9,809 nucleotides of DNA from Nitrospina sp. (GCA_018665625.1 JABJCF010000551.1:1-9809); one strand, 5' to 3'; counted from the first letter of the stretch, positions 1-6,594 are shown. Notes: generated from the sequence alone by a model not told the origin. Numbers and translations: made by a program.

Positions 1-892
1 ATTCAAAATGGCAAATATCTACTACATGGATCAGCAAATCGGCATCTCTAACCTCATCCAATGTGCTTTTAAACGAAGCGACCAAATCATGAGGGAGCTT
101 GTTTATCAGACCTACAGTGTCTGAGAGTAAAACGGGATAAGGAAAGTTCTTTTTGATTTTCCTAACAGTGGGGTCAAGAGTCGCAAATAACTTATTTTCA
201 ACCAAAGTGTCTGCGCCGGTAAGTTTATTCATTAAACTGGATTTCCCAACATTGGTGTAGCCTACCAGTGCTACTTTAAAAAGGTTTTGCCGGCTTTTTC
301 GTTGAGTCTTTCTTTCTTTGTCGATTTGTTTGAGTTTTTTTTCTAGCTTATTAATTTCATTTCGAATCATTCGTTGGTCGAGTTGGATTTGGGTTTCGCC
401 CACATCCTTCATTCCAATACCGCCTCTTTGTCGGGAGAGATGCCCCCACATTTTTGTAAGGCGTGGAAGTGCGTATTTTAATCGAGCTAGTTCGACTTGA
501 GTTTTGGCTTCACGTGTGCGCGCATGATCACTGAAAATTTCTAGAATCAGCCAGGGCCGATCTATTACCCGGCAATTCAATACCTTTTCCAGTTCACGAT
601 TTTGTCGGGGGGATAACTCTTCATCGAAAATAACCACCTCGGGAGAATGATGCAGGGTGGCCTGCTTGAGCTCTTCTACTTTTCCGCTTCCCAAAAATGT
701 TTTGGTATTAATTTCGGATAACTTCTGGGTTAGTTCGGCCACCGGTTCATACTCTGCGGTTACGGCAAGACCGTTTAGTTCTTCTAGTGAAATTCCAGTT
801 GGAGAAATATCTCCCGGTAAGCGCACTCCTACCAGTATGGCTTTGGTAGATGACGACTTAGAATAGGTGAATGGACTGGATTCTTGTTTCAC
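1..892 (-). CDS. hflX: GTPase HflX, 3'-truncated by window edge
   Basis: HflX is a ribosome-associated GTPase that splits stalled or stressed 70S ribosomes. I translated 297 codons from the minus strand. The N-terminal HflX domain includes FLGSGKVEEL (about 66-75), VIFDEELSPRQ (87-97) and DRPWLILEIF (111-120). The glycine-rich HflX segment RGGIGMKDVGETQ (156-168) and a charged helical linker follow. The G domain then shows the P-loop GYTNVGKS (211-218), switch-I FATLDPT (236-242) and G3 DTVG (258-261). The NKxD motif lies beyond the window. The start is GTG at 892: a TGA sits in frame two codons upstream, so there is no longer option, yet no Shine-Dalgarno sequence precedes it. It lies 59 bases downstream of the cyclic-nucleotide-binding gene and may share its transcript. 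Family assignment is very secure; the exact start is less so. Confidence 0.95.
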   Translation of the reverse strand, partial: MKQESSPFTYSKSSSTKAILVGVRLPGDISPTGISLEELNGLAVTAEYEPVAELTQKLSEINTKTFLGSGKVEELKQATLHHSPEVVIFDEELSPRQNRELEKVLNCRVIDRPWLILEIFSDHARTREAKTQVELARLKYALPRLTKMWGHLSRQRGGIGMKDVGETQIQLDQRMIRNEINKLEKKLKQIDKERKTQRKSRQNLFKVALVGYTNVGKSSLMNKLTGADTLVENKLFATLDPTVRKIKKNFPYPVLLSDTVGLINKLPHDLVASFKSTLDEVRDADLLIHVVDICHFE

Positions 893-951
893 GAATCAAG
901 AACGAAAATTTTAAGGTAGGAACTATCAGAGAGTAATAATTTTGGGGTCAT

Positions 952-1455
952 TTAATTTTTCGCAATACTTGCTTTTAGTTTGATGTATCTCTCGTTCATT
1001 TCATCCAGTCGCTGAACCAGGATATGTACCAATTGGCTTTGGAATTTCTTTTGGATAGCTAAATTGAATTTTTCAATGATTTCATTGGTTATTTTCATAA
1101 CCACAACTTGTTCGGAAGCCGCGATGGCACTTGTGTTTCTTGGGTGCTTGCTGATTAAAGAGATTTCACCAAAAATTGACCCGGCTTTCAGTTCTGCTAT
1201 TGTGATTACTTCCGGGTCCTGTAGAGATATGTGGTTTTCCTTTACATTGACCTTGGGCTTTTTTTTGATCAGTATCGAACCAGTGAGGATAACAAAAACG
1301 GAGGCGTCCATATCGCCTTCTGAGATAATTACCTCATTGGATTTGAACTTCTCAAAAATTCCCGAAGTATTGACTAGCTTGGCTCTTTCAGATTCTGAAA
1401 ACTCTTTGAAAAAGGGTAATTTCTCAATAAATTCTTCAATTGGATTTTTTTCCAA
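952..1455 (-). CDS. Stand-alone cyclic nucleotide-binding domain protein (CRP/PKA-R fold)
   Basis: This 167-residue protein is a single cNMP-binding domain. The beta-roll begins after FFKEFSESERAKL (15-27), and the phosphate-binding cassette FGEISLISKHPRNTSAIA (95-112) keeps the FGE glutamate and the PR arginine (R106) that contact cyclic-nucleotide phosphate in the family. A lysine-rich insertion (about 64-86) lengthens one roll loop. The C-terminus is one amphipathic helical stretch (about 125-162). I see no helix-turn-helix, kinase, cyclase or channel domain, so it cannot be a classical CRP transcription factor; it probably acts through partners. The start is TTG at 1455: TAA lies in frame two codons upstream, AGAGG sits six bases before the TTG, and the first internal ATG is near residue 49, inside the fold. 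No signal peptide, so cytoplasmic. Ligand (cAMP, cGMP or none) cannot be told from sequence. Confidence 0.9.
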   Translation of the reverse strand: MEKNPIEEFIEKLPFFKEFSESERAKLVNTSGIFEKFKSNEVIISEGDMDASVFVILTGSILIKKKPKVNVKENHISLQDPEVITIAELKAGSIFGEISLISKHPRNTSAIAASEQVVVMKITNEIIEKFNLAIQKKFQSQLVHILVQRLDEMNERYIKLKASIAKN

Positions 1456-1478
1456 GAATTACCTCTGTGACATGAGTG

Positions 1479-1510
1479 ATTAGTTAGCAGGTTGTGATAA
1501 TGTGACTAAT
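1479..1510. repeat. Short imperfect inverted repeat upstream of the cNMP-domain gene
   Basis: ATTAGTTA (1479-1486) and TGACTAAT (1503-1510) form 8-base arms with one mismatch (a G-T wobble in RNA), separated by 16 bases. It lies in the 69-base gap between the coiled-coil gene and the cNMP-domain gene, about 24 bases upstream of the TTG start. It could be an operator or a weak hairpin, but it is AT-rich with no T-tract, so it does not look like an intrinsic terminator. Chance occurrence is possible. Confidence 0.25.
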
Positions 1511-1524
1511 TAATTTAACCTTAT

Positions 1525-3141
1525 TCAGGAAGTTTTGTCTTCATATTTTTTTGTTAATGACTCGATAAAATTTTGAGTCTCCTTCATTTTGGTGGCGTTC
1601 TTCTTTTGCCTAAACACCAAATGAGCTAGTTTTGCATACATGATAGCGTTTTTACCGTCATTTATCTCGTCATAAATTTTTCCAATTGTTAAATGAGTTT
1701 GGCCTTTATTTGTGTTGAAGCGCAATGCTATTTTAAATGCCCAGGCAGCTTGTTCGTAACTGCCTAAAGGCAAGCTTTTTATATTTGCATATTGAAGTAA
1801 TGCTACTTTTTCAAGGTCATCGCGAGAATCAATAAAGCGCTGCGCTGCCAGATATTCATTTCCTAATTCAATGAGTTCTGGGGATGCATTGCCACTTTTC
1901 CCTTCAATTCGTTTTTTCAATATTTTTATTCGATTGCCAAAAGCAAAAAGTTTTTCCTTTAGTTGATCCGGCGACATTTCACCATCCATCAATCCATCCG
2001 CACCTTCGTTTTCAGAACCTCTATTTCGACGATTAGCGTCTGAATCATCTTGGAAAGATTCCAACCCACCTCGGGCATTTAATATACCGTCTCCAAAACC
2101 ACCCGTTTCCTCATCGCCTTGTTTGTTGGCTCTATTCTTTAAAGCAGCTTTAGAACCACCTCTTCGAAGGTTTGCTTGTTTGATATCTGCCTGAATGGAC
2201 TGTCCAAGCTGTTTGGCTCTTTTTAAGTTGGCGCTATTTTTCAGCTTGCTGCTTTGTAGCTCTGAATCGCGGCTGCGCTTGTCTTTTTGTATTGATGCAA
2301 GCACTTCTCTGTTGGCATTTGCTGCATCCTTTTTTTGGATTGTTTGTCGTCTTTTCATCGAATTTTTAGCATCATTCATTTGAGCTAAAATTTCAGCAGC
2401 TGTTCTTTCTGATGCCTTTTTGTAGTCGCGTGTGCTTTTTTGCAGGGTGTCTTCAGCTTGGGCCATAGCCTTTCCAGATTTGTCTTTGGAGTCATCCATG
2501 GTGACTACTTTATCAACCTGGAAATCCTTGTAGGCCTCTCGGCTTGATTCCAGGATTTCATCGGAATCTGCCTGTGCTGCAGCTAACTCTGCTTTGGCTT
2601 CCAATAATGAGTCTTGAAGGCTGCCTGTTTCTTCCTTCCAAACTTGATTTTGATCTTTCAGTACTACGGAAATTTCTTTTGTTAGACTTTTAGCCTCTTT
2701 GCGCATATTTTCGAGTTCCTTGCGCATATCATCCTTGCCTTCTAAAAAATCCTGTTTGGCGGTTTCAAGGCTATCGACAATCTCCTTATTGATTTCGGCT
2801 GTTTCTTTTTGTAGTTCTACTAATTCATCCTTTAGCTTTAAAGCCTCCTCCTTCATTGCCAGTGAAATGTCCTTCATAATTTTTTGAGTTTCGATTCGAA
2901 TTTTCTCCATTTCTTCACGGAGAATTTCCTGCTGCAATTGCATCTGTTCGCGAAGAATTTCCTGATCGCGCAAGATCTCATCTCTATTGATGGAATCGAA
3001 TTGGAAAGTGTCTTGGGCCATAGAAACGGAGTTCCAGAAAAAGACAAGGCAAACGATCGATCCCAAAATTAAGAATTTGCGGAAAGCTGCAGATCGGGCA
3101 ATTGAGGTATTTGAACTCAAAGTGAGTGCGGTATTGGGCAT
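1525..3141 (-). CDS. Exported long coiled-coil protein with C-terminal TPR-like helical domain, function unknown
   Basis: I do not recognise this 538-residue protein as a named family. The N-terminus has a basic n-region (R16, R21, K22), a hydrophobic core (about 23-36) and a signal-peptidase-I-like SMA|QD site at 42/43, so it is probably periplasmic or envelope-located; an uncleaved anchor is the alternative. Residues 47-210 are an almost unbroken, E/K/L-rich predicted coiled coil, starting with three EILR repeats (55, 61, 73). Residues 220-345 are still charged and helical with many K/R/A. A Gly/Asp/Asn-rich low-complexity linker follows (about 341-390). Residues 420-535 look like degenerate TPR helices (ELGNEYLAAQRFI; QAAWAFKIALRFN; THLTIGKIYDEI). 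No catalytic motif is visible. The ATG is followed at once by a good signal peptide, but no clear Shine-Dalgarno sequence precedes it. A scaffold, polarity or envelope-spanning role is only a guess. Confidence 0.85.
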   Translation of the reverse strand: MPNTALTLSSNTSIARSAAFRKFLILGSIVCLVFFWNSVSMAQDTFQFDSINRDEILRDQEILREQMQLQQEILREEMEKIRIETQKIMKDISLAMKEEALKLKDELVELQKETAEINKEIVDSLETAKQDFLEGKDDMRKELENMRKEAKSLTKEISVVLKDQNQVWKEETGSLQDSLLEAKAELAAAQADSDEILESSREAYKDFQVDKVVTMDDSKDKSGKAMAQAEDTLQKSTRDYKKASERTAAEILAQMNDAKNSMKRRQTIQKKDAANANREVLASIQKDKRSRDSELQSSKLKNSANLKRAKQLGQSIQADIKQANLRRGGSKAALKNRANKQGDEETGGFGDGILNARGGLESFQDDSDANRRNRGSENEGADGLMDGEMSPDQLKEKLFAFGNRIKILKKRIEGKSGNASPELIELGNEYLAAQRFIDSRDDLEKVALLQYANIKSLPLGSYEQAAWAFKIALRFNTNKGQTHLTIGKIYDEINDGKNAIMYAKLAHLVFRQKKNATKMKETQNFIESLTKKYEDKTS

Positions 3142-3168
3142 TTTAAGATGGATTAGTTATATTACTAA

Positions 3169-3174
3169 ATTATA
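3169..3174 (-). promoter_or_regulatory. Candidate -10 box for the coiled-coil gene
   Basis: Read on the minus strand this is a perfect TATAAT, 27 bases upstream of the coiled-coil gene ATG, which would give a leader of about 20 bases. No convincing -35 hexamer lies 16-18 bases further upstream, so this rests on the -10 match and its position in a divergent intergenic region. In AT-rich DNA such matches occur by chance. Confidence 0.3.
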
Positions 3175-3273
3175 ACAACTTATCGGAAGATTTAGGCGGA
3201 ATTTAATATCAAAAACCCGAAACTTGCATCGACCCCAAGAAAAAGAGGTGGGATTTTAAATAAATGAGAGGTT

Positions 3274-3342
3274 ATGGGCATAGGGCAGGGTATTATAAGG
3301 AGAATTTTGGTAACTTTTATAAGACTTGAACATGAAAATTAA
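3274..3342 (+). CDS. Possible 22-codon leader ORF upstream of the STAS-like gene
   Basis: An ATG at 3274 is preceded by GAGAGG and opens a frame of 22 codons (MGIGQGIIRRILVTFIRLEH, then E-N) ending with TAA at 3340-3342. It overlaps the STAS-like gene start (ATG 3332) in another frame. The 12 bases TGAGAGGTTATG at 3265-3276 recur exactly at 6623-6634, where they form the start region of a real gene. An AAGGAG at 3297-3302 lies inside this ORF, about 30 bases before the STAS ATG. It could be a coupling leader peptide or simply chance; there is no coding-conservation evidence. Confidence 0.15.
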   Translation: MGIGQGIIRRILVTFIRLEHEN

Positions 3343-3691
3343 TTTAGCTGACTCAATTGGTGCGGACTGCTCTTCCATCGACGATGGACAGGTGCTTTTC
3401 AATCAGGTTTATCCTGAGATTAAGGAGAGGAGATCGGTCGAGATCGATTTCAATGGAGTTAAATCTATTTTAACCCCATTTTTGCGAAATTCCATAGGAA
3501 GAATGTTGGATTTGATTGGCAAAGAAGTTGTTATGGAAAGGTTGGTTTTTTGCAATATTTCGCAAGAGCAATTAAAACTGGTCAATAACTATATTGATAG
3601 AACGGATCTGGAACAAACCCAAAACGATTCTAGAGAATCTCTAATGGAATTGTTTGAAGAGGACGAATTAGGCGATTCAGGCATGCAATAA
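3332..3691 (+). CDS. STAS-like domain protein (DUF4325-type)
   Basis: A 119-residue cytoplasmic protein resembling the STAS-like DUF4325 family. The core is the beta-strand/helix unit VEIDFNGVKSILTPFLRNSI (36-55), where the family has a v-DF-gV signature followed by a helix. A second strand RLVFCNISQEQLKLVNNYI (70-88) follows. The C-terminal tail (about 93-119) is acidic and probably disordered. STAS-like domains usually mediate protein-protein switching in signalling, often beside anti-sigma-type ATPases; none is present here. The start was set at ATG 3332; TTG at 3326 is the only other option because TAA at 3320 closes the frame. Neither has a well-placed ribosome binding site. The next gene starts one base after the stop, so the two are very likely co-translated. 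The family call is from motif recognition and is moderate. Confidence 0.75.
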   Translation: MKINLADSIGADCSSIDDGQVLFNQVYPEIKERRSVEIDFNGVKSILTPFLRNSIGRMLDLIGKEVVMERLVFCNISQEQLKLVNNYIDRTDLEQTQNDSRESLMELFEEDELGDSGMQ

Positions 3692-3692
3692 G

Positions 3693-4055
3693 ATGGGATT
3701 TTTTGAGAATAAGGAAATAAAAAAACTTAAAGCAGATGTGAATATGGACCCCAATGACCCTGGGGCTCACTTTAATCTTGGTGCGGCTTATAACAAGGCA
3801 GGAAAGATTCACGATGCTGTGCGTGAGTTTGAAGAAACGGTAAAAATTCATTCTGGTTCAGCCGAAGCTCATTTTAATCTTGGGGTTTTGTACGCTAGTT
3901 TAAATAAGAGTGAAAAAGCTATCGTACATATTCTTAAAGCTGGCAACCTTTTTGGCGAAAAGAATGATTCGGTTAATAAAATGGAGTCAAGGAGACTGCT
4001 AAAAGAGTTCTATAAAAAGTTTGGCTTCAAACCTGAAGACATAGCCGTAGAATAA
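3693..4055 (+). CDS. Small tetratricopeptide-repeat protein
   Basis: A 120-residue protein with two consecutive canonical TPRs. The first (about 22-55) has DPGAHFNLGAAYNKAGKIHD and the second (56-89) has SAEAHFNLGVLYASLNKSEK, each with the W/F-L-G-Y-A pattern. A short charged N-terminal helix and a C-terminal capping helix (about 96-110) flank them. There is no signal peptide or membrane segment, so it is probably a cytoplasmic adaptor. It begins one base after the stop codon of the STAS-like gene with no strong Shine-Dalgarno sequence of its own, which suggests translational coupling and a shared function, plausibly as partners. It ends 10 bases from the convergent trmL stop, with no visible terminator hairpin between them. 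Confidence 0.9.
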   Translation: MGFFENKEIKKLKADVNMDPNDPGAHFNLGAAYNKAGKIHDAVREFEETVKIHSGSAEAHFNLGVLYASLNKSEKAIVHILKAGNLFGEKNDSVNKMESRRLLKEFYKKFGFKPEDIAVE

Positions 4056-4065
4056 TTAATTTTAT

Positions 4066-4545
4066 TTAACAGAACTCCTGCTTATAACCCAACTGACGAA
4101 TGGCTTCGTAAACAGCAATGCTTGCGGCGTTGGCAATATTGATAGAGCGAACCCGGTCATCGTATTGTGGTATTCGGTAGGTCTTTTCATCATTCGATTC
4201 AATAAGAGCCTTGGGCAGTCCTCGCGTTTCGCTTCCAAAAAACAAATAGGAGTCTTTTTGGAAAGAGTGTTCGAAAAATTCACGTTTCCCTTTGGTGGAG
4301 AAAAAAACCTTTGGGGCATTGGCAGGAATTTTTTGAAAAAAACTATCTAGGTCTGGATAAATTTTTACAGTAACAAATTTCCAGTAATCCAGACCTGCAC
4401 GTTTTAATTGTGAATCATTTATTTCGAAACCCAGTGGCTCAATTAGATGTAGAGTGGCCCCGGTTGCCAGGCAGAGCCGGCCAATAGTTCCGGTGTTCAT
4501 AGGGATTTCTGGTTCAACCAATACGATATTTAAATTATGAGGCAT
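4066..4545 (-). CDS. trmL: tRNA (cytidine/uridine(34)-2'-O)-methyltransferase TrmL
   Basis: A SPOUT-fold methyltransferase that 2'-O-methylates the wobble base C34/U34 of certain tRNA-Leu species using S-adenosylmethionine. The 159-residue length matches the family (about 155-160). All three SPOUT motifs are visible: motif 1 EPEIPMNTGTIGRLCLATG (11-29), motif 2 LFFGSETRGLP (101-111) and motif 3 RSINIANAASIAVYEAIRQ (133-151), which builds the deep trefoil knot holding SAM. One small deviation is Thr at position 20, where most relatives have Asn (NTGN). The ATG has AGGA about ten bases upstream. It diverges from the CPXCG gene, only 34 bases away, and converges on the TPR gene. Another SpoU-like specificity (for example CspR-like) would be hard to exclude, but TrmL is best supported. 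Confidence 0.93.
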   Translation of the reverse strand: MPHNLNIVLVEPEIPMNTGTIGRLCLATGATLHLIEPLGFEINDSQLKRAGLDYWKFVTVKIYPDLDSFFQKIPANAPKVFFSTKGKREFFEHSFQKDSYLFFGSETRGLPKALIESNDEKTYRIPQYDDRVRSINIANAASIAVYEAIRQLGYKQEFC

Positions 4546-4579
4546 TTAGTAGGGTTCCTGATTAAAAAGGAGAGGAAGA

Positions 4580-4762
4580 TTGGATCAGTATGAACAATTT
4601 TTTAATTGCCCTTACTGCGGGCAAAGAATCTCTGTGTTGTTAGATTTGTCGGTTCCCGCTCAAAGTTATATAGAAGATTGTGAAGTATGTTGTCGCCCCA
4701 TCGAAATTAGTTGCGAGGCCTGTGATGACGAGGTAACACGTTTTGATGCGAATGCTTCCTGA
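4580..4762 (+). CDS. CPXCG-motif cysteine-rich zinc-ribbon protein
   Basis: A 60-residue protein of the Cys_rich_CPXCG family, whose function is unknown. The N-terminal FFNCPYCGQRISVLLD (7-22) supplies the CPxCG knuckle. EDCEVCCRPIEI (32-43) supplies the second cysteine cluster, with a final Cys in SCEACDD (44-50). Together these probably bind zinc. The start is TTG at 4580: AAGGAG (4567-4572) sits seven bases upstream, the encoded N-terminus matches the usual family length, and no in-frame ATG is available. It is divergent to trmL with only 34 bases between, and its stop lies 14 bases from the stop of the convergent pentapeptide gene. Confidence 0.9.
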   Translation: MDQYEQFFNCPYCGQRISVLLDLSVPAQSYIEDCEVCCRPIEISCEACDDEVTRFDANAS

Positions 4763-4776
4763 AGACTTTCCCCTCT

Positions 4777-5487
4777 TTAAGATTTTTTCTTTGTCTTTTT
4801 ACGTTTTGATTTTTTCTCAATCTTTTTGGTGACTTCGTAATCGCCCTTTCCTTTCCAATTGATCTCAAGGTAGGGAGGCAATTGTGTCGCGCGGTCCAAT
4901 TCGGCAGATTCAACCTGTTCGGGGCTCAGGTTAAACGTTTCTGACAGGTCTGAGCCATTTAGTCTGGCATCCATTATATTGGCATTCTCGAAATTCACTC
5001 CAGAAAGATTGGCCTTGGTGAAGTTAGATGCAACCAGAGTTGCTTCTGTAAAGTCCACTTCCAAAAGATTGGCATCTGTAAAATTAGCTTCACTGAGTGT
5101 AGACCAGCTGAAATCGACCCACCTTAAATCTGCACCGGTAAGGTTAACGCCAACCCATTCAGCATCTGGCGAATAAGCGTCATGAAGATCTGCGTTTGAA
5201 AGGTCAGCTCCTGTTAGATCGACCTCGATCAAGTTTGCATTGCTTAAGTTGGTTTGGCTTAGGTTTGAGTTGCTAAGGTTGGCTTTTGCCATATTTGCGT
5301 TTTGAAGATCCAGTCCCGTTAAATCAAGATCCGTTAAACTGGCTCCATATAGTTTATCCTTGGAGTCTAGCACTTTTTGCTTTTCGGCTTTGGCCTTGGC
5401 CTCGAGGCGTCGAACTTCCTTGAGCTCTTCTTCGCTTAAATCATCGTCATGCGAATCGTCTTTTCTGAATCTCGAATCTTCAGCCAT
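4777..5487 (-). CDS. Pentapeptide-repeat protein 1, with charged N-terminus, C-terminal cap and lysine-rich tail
   Basis: A 236-residue protein built around a right-handed quadrilateral beta-helix. Residues 1-45 are highly charged and helical (DDDLSEEELKEVRRLEAKA). Residues about 46-185 are A(D/N)LxX repeats, for example LTGADLSNADLHDA (91-104), interrupted by a break around YSPDAEW (105-111). A cap follows, LSPEQVESAELDRATQLPPY (187-206), then WKGKGDYEV and a tail dominated by Lys. There is no signal peptide. Pentapeptide proteins have varied roles (gyrase protection, scaffolds), and nothing here fixes one. It starts 21 bases after the G3E GTPase stop, so they are probably one operon. The cap and basic tail resemble those of the other pentapeptide protein at 8366-8884, indicating paralogy. 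It has no clear Shine-Dalgarno sequence; the nearest upstream bases are AAGC. Confidence 0.92.
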   Translation of the reverse strand: MAEDSRFRKDDSHDDDLSEEELKEVRRLEAKAKAEKQKVLDSKDKLYGASLTDLDLTGLDLQNANMAKANLSNSNLSQTNLSNANLIEVDLTGADLSNADLHDAYSPDAEWVGVNLTGADLRWVDFSWSTLSEANFTDANLLEVDFTEATLVASNFTKANLSGVNFENANIMDARLNGSDLSETFNLSPEQVESAELDRATQLPPYLEINWKGKGDYEVTKKIEKKSKRKKTKKKS

Positions 5488-5508
5488 TAGCTTATGGTTT
5501 TTGACGTT

Positions 5509-6468
5509 TTAGGTTATGGAATTTTTCAGACTTGCTTCAAGTCTTTTTGCATCCAGATTTTGCCCGATAAAGACCATTTTGTTTTCGGGTTTGTCCTCTC
5601 CCCAAGGTTTATCAAAACGTCCTTCGAACATCATATAAACAGATTGGAATATATAACGATTGGTAGAGCCTTTCACATTGAGAATCCCTTTACCGCGAAA
5701 CACATCCATCCCTTCCATTAAAAAAAGCATTTGTAGCCAGTGGTTTAATCGGCTTGGATCAACAAAGTCCGGGAAGGTCAGGGAAACAGATGAAATGCCG
5801 TTATCCGCTTCATGGTGGTGAGTCGAAAAGGAATTTTCATCCAGAACATTTTTAATATCGAACCCTCCGATATTAAGTATTTGGTCTAAATCTGTCTCCG
5901 CATGGTTGGTGTGATAAATTTTTGCTGTTGGGTTGATCTGTCGAACCTTTTTTTCAAGATCGACCAGCTCATCAGGGGAGACCAAATCGGTTTTGTTAAG
6001 TAAGATGACATTGGAAAAAGCGATTTGTTCCCAAGTGACTTCCGTTTCATTTAAGTTTTTCCAGATATGCTTTGAGTCTACGAGAGTAATGATGCCATCC
6101 AATTTTAAAGAATGTGATAATTCGTCTTCCACAAGAAAGGCCTGAGCCAGTGGGCCGGAGCTGGCAAGACCCGTGCTTTCGATTATTATTGCATCAAATT
6201 TTTCTTGCCTTTCAAGTAACCGGTTTAATGTTTCAATCAGGTCACCACGTATGGAGCAACAAATGCAGCCGTTGCTCATTTCAAAAATGTCTTCATCGGC
6301 TCCAATAACGAACTCAGAGTCGAGGCCAATTTCTCCGAATTCGTTTTCGATTACGGCGATTCGTTTGCCGTGGTTTTGTTTTAAAATATAGTTGAGGAGT
6401 GTTGTTTTTCCAGAACCAAGAAACCCAGACAGCAGGGTTACGGGTAATTCTTTATTGTTGTTATCCAT
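5509..6468 (-). CDS. CobW/COG0523-family G3E GTPase (probable metallochaperone)
   Basis: A 319-residue G3E GTPase that probably delivers a metal (commonly zinc or cobalt in this family) to a client enzyme at the cost of GTP. Visible are Walker A GFLGSGKT (15-22), the switch region ENEFGEIGLD (41-50), the metal-binding GCICC, which is the hallmark CxCC (68-71), the G3-like ESTG (97-100) and the base-specificity motif NKTD (158-161). An HHH cluster (217-219) sits in the linker, as in many family members. The CobW C-terminal domain (about 225-305) includes VFRGKGILNVKG (256-267) and RYIFQSVYMMFEGRF (271-285). There are no cobalamin-biosynthesis neighbours, so a cobN-linked CobW role is not supported. 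It is first in a probable two-gene unit with the pentapeptide gene, behind a good promoter. Its ATG has only a weak ribosome site. Confidence 0.94.
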   Translation of the reverse strand: MDNNNKELPVTLLSGFLGSGKTTLLNYILKQNHGKRIAVIENEFGEIGLDSEFVIGADEDIFEMSNGCICCSIRGDLIETLNRLLERQEKFDAIIIESTGLASSGPLAQAFLVEDELSHSLKLDGIITLVDSKHIWKNLNETEVTWEQIAFSNVILLNKTDLVSPDELVDLEKKVRQINPTAKIYHTNHAETDLDQILNIGGFDIKNVLDENSFSTHHHEADNGISSVSLTFPDFVDPSRLNHWLQMLFLMEGMDVFRGKGILNVKGSTNRYIFQSVYMMFEGRFDKPWGEDKPENKMVFIGQNLDAKRLEASLKNSIT

Positions 6469-6504
6469 GAGGCATAAGCTCTGAAAATTTTCTAAAGGGT
6501 TCTT

Positions 6505-6532
6505 ATTATAATACTGAAAAAAATTTTGTTAA
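6505..6532 (-). promoter_or_regulatory. Sigma-70-type promoter for the G3E GTPase and pentapeptide operon
   Basis: On the minus strand TTAACA (6527-6532; 5 of 6 to TTGACA) and a perfect TATAAT (6505-6510) are separated by 16 bases. The -10 lies 36 bases upstream of the GTPase ATG at 6468, giving a leader of about 30 bases. No zinc-uptake-regulator-like palindrome is evident across it. Confidence 0.5.
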
Positions 6533-6554
6533 AATAAATATGACGCCTTATTGC

Positions 6555-6594
6555 TAAAATCGATTGCGAAAGCGCCTGTGGGAGTACGATTTTA
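6555..6594 (+). promoter_or_regulatory. Inverted repeat with inner GCGAAAGC hairpin in the leader of the envelope module
   Basis: Perfect 8-base arms TAAAATCG (6555-6562) and CGATTTTA (6587-6594) enclose 24 bases, within which GCGAAAGC (6566-6573) can form a tiny GNRA-type stem-loop. It lies 37 bases ahead of ATG 6632. TGCTAAAAT (6552-6560) overlaps the left arm and also resembles an extended -10, so the element could be an operator over a promoter or a structured 5' leader. I do not match it to a known riboswitch class. Confidence 0.3.

Noticed and set aside
952..1455. CRP/FNR-type transcription factor
   Set aside because: Only the nucleotide-binding roll is present; the C-terminal 40 residues have no helix-turn-helix.
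1064..1483. Open frame of 139 codons on the plus strand
   Set aside because: It lies wholly across the cNMP-domain gene on the opposite strand, shows no family motifs, and its composition is the complement of that gene.
4755..4800. Intrinsic terminator between the convergent CPXCG and pentapeptide genes
   Set aside because: CTTCCTGAAG and distant AAGAC/GTCTT pairs are weak, and the nearby T-runs belong to the Lys codons of the pentapeptide tail on the other strand.
4777..5487. Qnr-like quinolone-resistance pentapeptide protein
   Set aside because: Charged N-terminal helix, C-terminal cap and Lys-rich tail are unlike Qnr, and the Qnr loop layout is not evident.
5509..6468. Cobalamin-biosynthesis CobW in the strict sense
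   Set aside because: Family motifs fit, but no cob genes are nearby; only the broader G3E/COG0523 metallochaperone call is supported.
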